Made by a program: the position numbers and the translations under genes. Shown here piece after piece: positions 59,046 to 64,000 of a stretch of DNA of 64,000 nucleotides. This stretch comes from Epiperipatus broadwayi. Taxonomy: Eukaryota > Onychophora > Udeonychophora > Euonychophora > Peripatidae. The first letter of the stretch is position 1; each line of letters opens with the position of its first letter. Where the stretch lies: positions 122,001 to 186,000 of the forward strand of contig JAQFVV010006311.1 of the NCBI GenBank assembly GCA_028023455.1, given 5' to 3'. Below the pieces are notes generated by a model, which was given only the letters and a program-made list of their open reading frames with translations, did no database searches and was not told the origin of the DNA.

Positions 59046-60540
59046 GGTACAGAAAATATGGTGTAATTATGACAAGATGGAAAACCATCATCCCCATTTA
59101 ACATAAGTAATCATAGACAAAATGAATAAATAAATAAAATGAGCATGTATAAAAGAAATAAGAGCATGAAAGCATGACTATCAGCACTGAACAAAACTAT
59201 AAGTAATAATGACAACAATTATAAGTTAGAAACTGCATCATTATCAATGCTCTGGACTTAGAGTACCATGAGTGTACAGGCCAACTATAAAAAAAATTAT
59301 TTTAAAAAAAATAAAAATGCAGTGAATGGTTTTTAAAGGTGATACCTTTATGCCATCCAGAAAATTATCTAGATGTCCACCCACAAACATAAATTTTCAC
59401 ATTTGTATATACTAAACGCTATTGTTTGGGATAGCTTAGAAAGCAAGGACCCTAGGGATTGTGAATGTAAACAAGAGAAAAAACAACCACATAGTATTTT
59501 AAACCTATTTTAGTATTAAATAAATTCACTGGAATAACTTAAAACAATGACATATAAATTTATTAATTAAAGACAATAATAAAATCAAATTAAAGATCTG
59601 TTAAGTATGCTATTGTAATTTACAACAATATGTTTACATGACACACACCTATATAAGCACTCAGACATGCCTGTATAATAATATAAAATTAACATATTTG
59701 AATTGTCAACAACTATTAAAAAAATCAATTCATTTTAATAAGACATACATGACTGATTTTAATATATATATATGTACCCAAGCAAATATGCGCACATACT
59801 GGTGTTTATATCCTAATGATATTTCATTTGTCAATAAATTTATTAAATCCATAGGTCCATATTATAATAATATATATTATAATTAATATTATATATAATT
59901 AAGTCAATGTTGAAAATTTACATAAAACAAATACATATGTGAGTATTCTAATATAAAATAAAATAGGTGGTACAAATCAAGATTATTAGTACATTATTTT
60001 TTTAATTATAAATAAAAGTTTTTAAAAGAAAGCATTATCTTTAACAATTTGGTTTGAATATTCCTTTAAAACTCTGGCTTTTGTTTCTTCAAATTCCAAT
60101 ATTTAGGAAAGATTACTGAATTTATTTTTCTAATTCCAAAATAAAATCTTTTGTGAATGATAACTGGAATAAATCTTATTAAGACAAACTGGTCATTTAT
60201 TCTTATTTTCTTCCCATATTTTCTTTTAGATCAATAATTTAGTCAAAACTTATTTATTTTTAAAACTTATAAATTAAATATTTAACTTTAACTGCAAAGT
60301 TAAGTGTTTAAAATGATGTCATTTTCAATAGATATATATTCTACTCACCAGCTAATATCTGATCGTGAACTAGATCTTCTGTATGCACTTTATATATACA
60401 ACTGCAATAACTTTGTCTATGCTTATTTACATATAGATAAATTAGCATATGGATAAAATATAGAACAATAGCCTCTCAGTAAGCTGACTTATTTTAATCA
60501 TGTTGGTGATATAGACTCACTCCTTGACATTTTCAGGTTA
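59046..60540. other. AT-rich intron
   Basis: No secure exon. A GTGAGT donor-like site on the minus strand at 60348 follows a 53-bp open segment (60349-60401), but its phase does not fit the transmembrane exon. Confidence 0.4.
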
Positions 60541-60720
60541 AGCATACAGTCAGCCCTGTTAAGTCTCTAGTTTTATGGACTTCATGCAGGCAAGCAGTCT
60601 AATACATGCATATGAGCTATGAGCCAGAGAAAAGCCAGCCCTTAGTTTCATAGGAATTCAAACTCGATCATCGTGAAACTAGCAGCAGCTGGCTTTGCAC
60701 TCTATATCTGCCTTCCTTTT
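60541..60720 (-). repeat. Structured repeat with B-box-like hairpin
   Basis: At 60631-60696 AAAGCCAGCC..TAGTTTCA pairs with TGAAACTA...AGCTGGCTTT, giving a long hairpin. On the minus strand its loop contains GATCGAGTTTGAATTCC, close to a tRNA B box. This looks like part of a SINE or a structured RNA gene relic; only one copy is in the window. Confidence 0.5.
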
Positions 60721-62264
60721 ATAACTTAATAATCTTGTCCTCTTTTCTTTCAAACCCACTTTTTATAATCTATGGTGGAATTTGAAAACACAATAACTAA
60801 TTAAATCTTTTTTTTATCTTGATCAAAAAAAAATTAATGACTATTTTCAATTACATTAATCAAAACCAATTTTTATCTAAAAATTTTCTTAATACTATAA
60901 AAAAAATCATATTTGTAGAATTTAAAATCAAAGATACTATAATAAATTTCATTTATCAAAAGTAGTTATAATTTAGAAAAAAAAAATTTTTTTTTTACTT
61001 AATCCAATTAAAAATAGATAGAAGAATTTTATAATTGTTATCTATTATAAAATGAAAACAATCTTGTTTTAGATTTTTTCTTAATTATCAAAATCTGAAT
61101 TAAATAAAATATTAAATAAGAATTTTTTTTAATACTTGATTTAAAATACAATAATTTATAATAATTTTAAATATCAAAATTATTATTTAAACATTTCTAT
61201 GTTATTCCAGTGTATATATTTTAAATAAATATCTACAATAAATTTTGTGGTATTTAGGTATTAGATCTGCTGCCCATGTTTGTGATGGCAGAATATCATA
61301 TTAAAAGTCAAATTTTTAACAATACAAAAAGTATAAATTTATACACAAAAATTATAAACACATTATGGTGCTAAATAAAAACAGGTAGTTGTGACTTTTA
61401 AATACAGCATTCTCCATTGCAAACACCCCCTCCCCACTGGAGAAATTATGGCATTATGTTGTCACAACACAGGCAGCAGGTCTAATATTTAAGTACCAAT
61501 TTTGTTTGTATTCATTTCTACTTTTCCTTTCACCTTTTTATACATATATGCACCATACTACTATGTTGTTGTATGCCATGAGACATTACCATCTCAATAG
61601 ATATATATATTGTTTCACATTTAAAAAGAGCAAACAATTTTTATGAAAAAATTAGTCAATTTTTTAAGTCATAAAATCTACATTTCATTTTACTTTACAA
61701 CAGTAATTTTATTTTACATAATGTAAATATAATGAATTTTAAATTTCCTTTTTTCTGCTGTCATTACTTCACAATTCACAATGATTGTGTCTTACATATT
61801 AATGAATCTAATTCAATAAATAACATTTTTTTTATGCTCCTAATAAATTTCATAGAATTTTCACAATTAGTAAATAATCTGCCTTATTATGCTAATATTG
61901 CCATGGTACTTTTAATAAATTTTATTTGAAAAACATAAAAATAAAAATCTTTTTGGTTTTAAAACTTAATTTTTTCAATTCCAAAAGAAAGTGATTTATT
62001 TCTAGCAAATACTTTATAATGTCAATTATATAATAAACAAGTTATATTCTAACTTATCAATGCAAATAAACTTATATGACTCTATCACGTTATTCTAACA
62101 ACAATGTATTAATAAGATCACAGTGTATAAATATTTTTCTTTTCACTCACAAACATACTTATTATTCTGAAGGTAGACTATTTTTATTATTACTTGCTTC
62201 CTTTCTAAAATAATTTCTCTAATATTTTCACTGTCATTTTATTTAAAACTACTTATATGAAATG
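60721..62264. other. AT-rich intron
   Basis: Nothing recognisable; A10-T10 palindrome at 60977-60996. Confidence 0.45.
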
Positions 62265-63045
62265 ATCAGGTGTCTTTTTTGGGTGTTGGTAGATACACCT
62301 ATTGGACTATTTATAATATGCTATACCCAGACATAACCACATATCCTCACTCACCCATGCTAAATATGAACAATAGTCTTTTGATGCAGCGATTTAAAAA
62401 GTGGTCAATGGAACCCAAATTTTTTGACTTTCTTTTAAAAGTAAATCTTCATGATCTACCTACCTCCTATTTCCTTAAATACCGCAGATTTTACAACAAA
62501 ATTGATGCTGTTTGTTCCCTGTGCCACAGGGAAGAAAAAACGCAACAGCACCTATTTCACACCTGCATAGGCCTAACAAATACCCGAGAAATTATGATTA
62601 ACACATATAGACAAAATAACATCACACTTGATAACCTATTAAAGGTACTCAGTAAAGGCTCAATACTAGCAGCTCGTGCAACAACTTTTTGTTTATATAG
62701 TTCTGGTGCACCAGATGTACTTTCTGCCTTGGAGACAATACCACAAAGCACCCAGCCACATTCTCAAAGAAGCTCGAACAATTAAAGGCCAGAGATGGCA
62801 AAATTGCACACCCAGATATATTTGCTGCTACATGGTCACTATTAAAAACCTGAAACAAAACATAACCTAAAAAACAAATTATGACTTTTCTGTAACAAGA
62901 ACAACTATTTTGTTGTTGTTTGTTTAACATATCCCTTTCTTTAATTATTCTTTCTGTTTGCTCTAAAGCTATATAGTTTTAAACCATGTATTTTCAACAA
63001 TGTAACTTTGGTGTAATCTAATTTGTACAATAAAATATATTATTG
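62265..63045 (+). pseudogene. L1/Tx1-like LINE 3' fragment, copy 2
   Basis: A 171-residue open stretch (62270-62785) contains RFKKWSMEPKFFDFLLKVNLHD, SYFLKYRRFYNKI, and the zinc-knuckle-like CSLCHREEKTQQHLFHTC, then REIMINTYRQNN. It aligns with 36900-37400 of the 35-38 kb copy. Before 62265 the alignment stops, so the copy is 5'-truncated as usual for LINEs. Beyond the stop, another frame (ILKEARTIKGQRWQ.., 62760-62870) continues the element, so one frameshift exists near 62750. The 3' end is near AATAAAATATATTATTG (63030-63046). Confidence 0.75.
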
Positions 63046-63421
63046 AAACATAAAAATAAGACAATAAAACAAATTTTCTTTACAAGATCATATATTAGGT
63101 AATATTAAAAAATTATTTCATTTTTATTTCTTTGGTTTGGTCATTTATAAAATTAAGCAGTTATTTTTCATCCATAAAATTTACAATCCAATCTGATCAT
63201 AATCATGCATTTTTCACCCTGATATCATAAAACAAAGAGATATTTTTTCACATTTCTATTTGTCTAAACACAATATAGATAAAAATATATAAATATATAT
63301 TTACATACAGGCCTACACTTACTAATAATTCTATATGTAATTTTAATGTTACATATATAGAATTAATAAAAATAAATAATTGTAAGTATCAATAAATTTA
63401 GCTTAAATAGCAATAAAGGTG

Positions 63422-63801
63422 AAGAATAGATTGGGAACATTCTATCTTTTCATAGTTGATTGATGATAATACAGCTCATTGGGAGGTGCAGTTACTTCTA
63501 TTTCAATTACTCATTCTTATATTTATTAAAACTGACATTTTATTTGATATTTGAGGATTGTTAAAATTGGGGCACTGCCTTGATTCTCTGAATAGTTAAA
63601 TCGTCAATTTAGATTATTTATTCATTACACAAATTAAAATAATGGACAGATGTCATTCTGATTTAGAACAACTTCTATGAACTAAATTTAAATTTTTACT
63701 AACAACGTTAAAGAATAAATTAGTATCATTCTATCTTTTCATAGTTGATTGACATTTACACAACTCATATGGGAGGTGTAGTTACTTCCATTTCAATTAT
63801 T
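63422..63801. repeat. Direct repeat of about 90 bp, period about 289 bp
   Basis: 63422-63511 and 63711-63801 share GAATA, CATTCTATCTTTTCATAG, TTGATTGA, GGGAGGTG.AGTTACTTC, ATTTCAATTA. The intervening 200 bp is ordinary AT-rich sequence. Confidence 0.85.
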
Positions 63802-64000
63802 AGAAATATTAACTCCAAAAATTTCTATTGATTAAATTCTACTACATATATATAGAGAGAGACATTGAAGTGTAGTTCTAAAAGAAACAACTGCATAATT
63901 ATAACTAAGTAATATCAATAATAAATTCAAAAATAATAAGCTAAAAGTTGTCATTTTTACTTTAATGTGTGAAAAACACACACAAAAGTACAAATATTAT

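Noticed and set aside
60349-60401. 53-bp open segment on the minus strand with an AG acceptor and a GTGAGT donor
   Set aside because: It would end in phase 1 while the transmembrane exon begins in phase 0, and the peptide (CIYKVHTEDLVHDQILA) does not resemble the POMGNT1 N-terminus. A 5' untranslated exon is possible but unsupported.

Overview
This is a very A+T-rich (about three quarters by eye), intron-dominated stretch of an animal genome. The animal assignment rests on a gene of the protein O-mannosylation pathway with GT-AG introns of tens of kilobases, tRNA-derived SINEs, animal-type LINEs (CR1/L2-like with a PHD-esterase ORF1; L1/Tx1-like; RTE-like) and hAT and Tigger/pogo DNA transposons. 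I cannot name the species. The composition and repeat load fit an invertebrate with a large AT-rich genome.

Host gene. Three pieces on the minus strand have splice signals and compatible phases: a transmembrane exon (50671-50767), a stem exon (20151-20284) and a terminal exon with stop codon and AATAAA (4381-4479). The first two match the N-terminal anchor and first stem beta-strands of POMGNT1 (protein O-linked-mannose beta-1,2-N-acetylglucosaminyltransferase 1). The exons that should encode its catalytic domain are not between the stem exon and the terminal exon; that interval is almost entirely transposons.

Layout. 1-6.3 kb: intron or 3' flank with the terminal exon and a roughly 100-bp tRNA-like retroposon flanked by 20-bp repeats. 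6.3-15.2 kb: a nested set, in which an outer hAT (minus strand, 8-bp target duplication) contains a Tigger derivative (which itself contains a tRNA-like retroposon) and a second hAT (plus strand), and that second hAT is broken by a solo-LTR-like insertion of about 2.2 kb. 15.3-19.8 kb: a nearly full-length but frameshifted LINE with ORF1 (PHD finger, coiled coil, SGNH esterase) and ORF2 (endonuclease, reverse transcriptase). 20-34 kb: the stem exon, a foldback element with an internal array, several tRNA-like SINE copies and a decayed RTE-like LINE. 35-38 kb: an L1/Tx1-like LINE ending in a trinucleotide microsatellite. 38.4-39.8 kb: a second Tigger derivative holding two smaller inserted palindromic elements. 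40-50 kb: unclassified intron with one clean hAT MITE. 50-64 kb: the transmembrane exon, a TIR element, a Tigger/jerky fragment, palindromes, a SINE carrying a hammerhead-like tail and a second 3' fragment of the L1/Tx1-like LINE.

Most unusual signals. (i) Hammerhead-ribozyme-like tails (CTGANGA, stem II, GAAA, short stem III, GUA) occur in two otherwise different repeats, with weaker look-alikes in others. (ii) The transposon nest can be resolved by target duplications and by restoration of reading frames. (iii) The POMGNT1-like gene appears to lack its catalytic exons. Every transposon coding region here is broken; apart from the three exons I see no other credible protein-coding gene.
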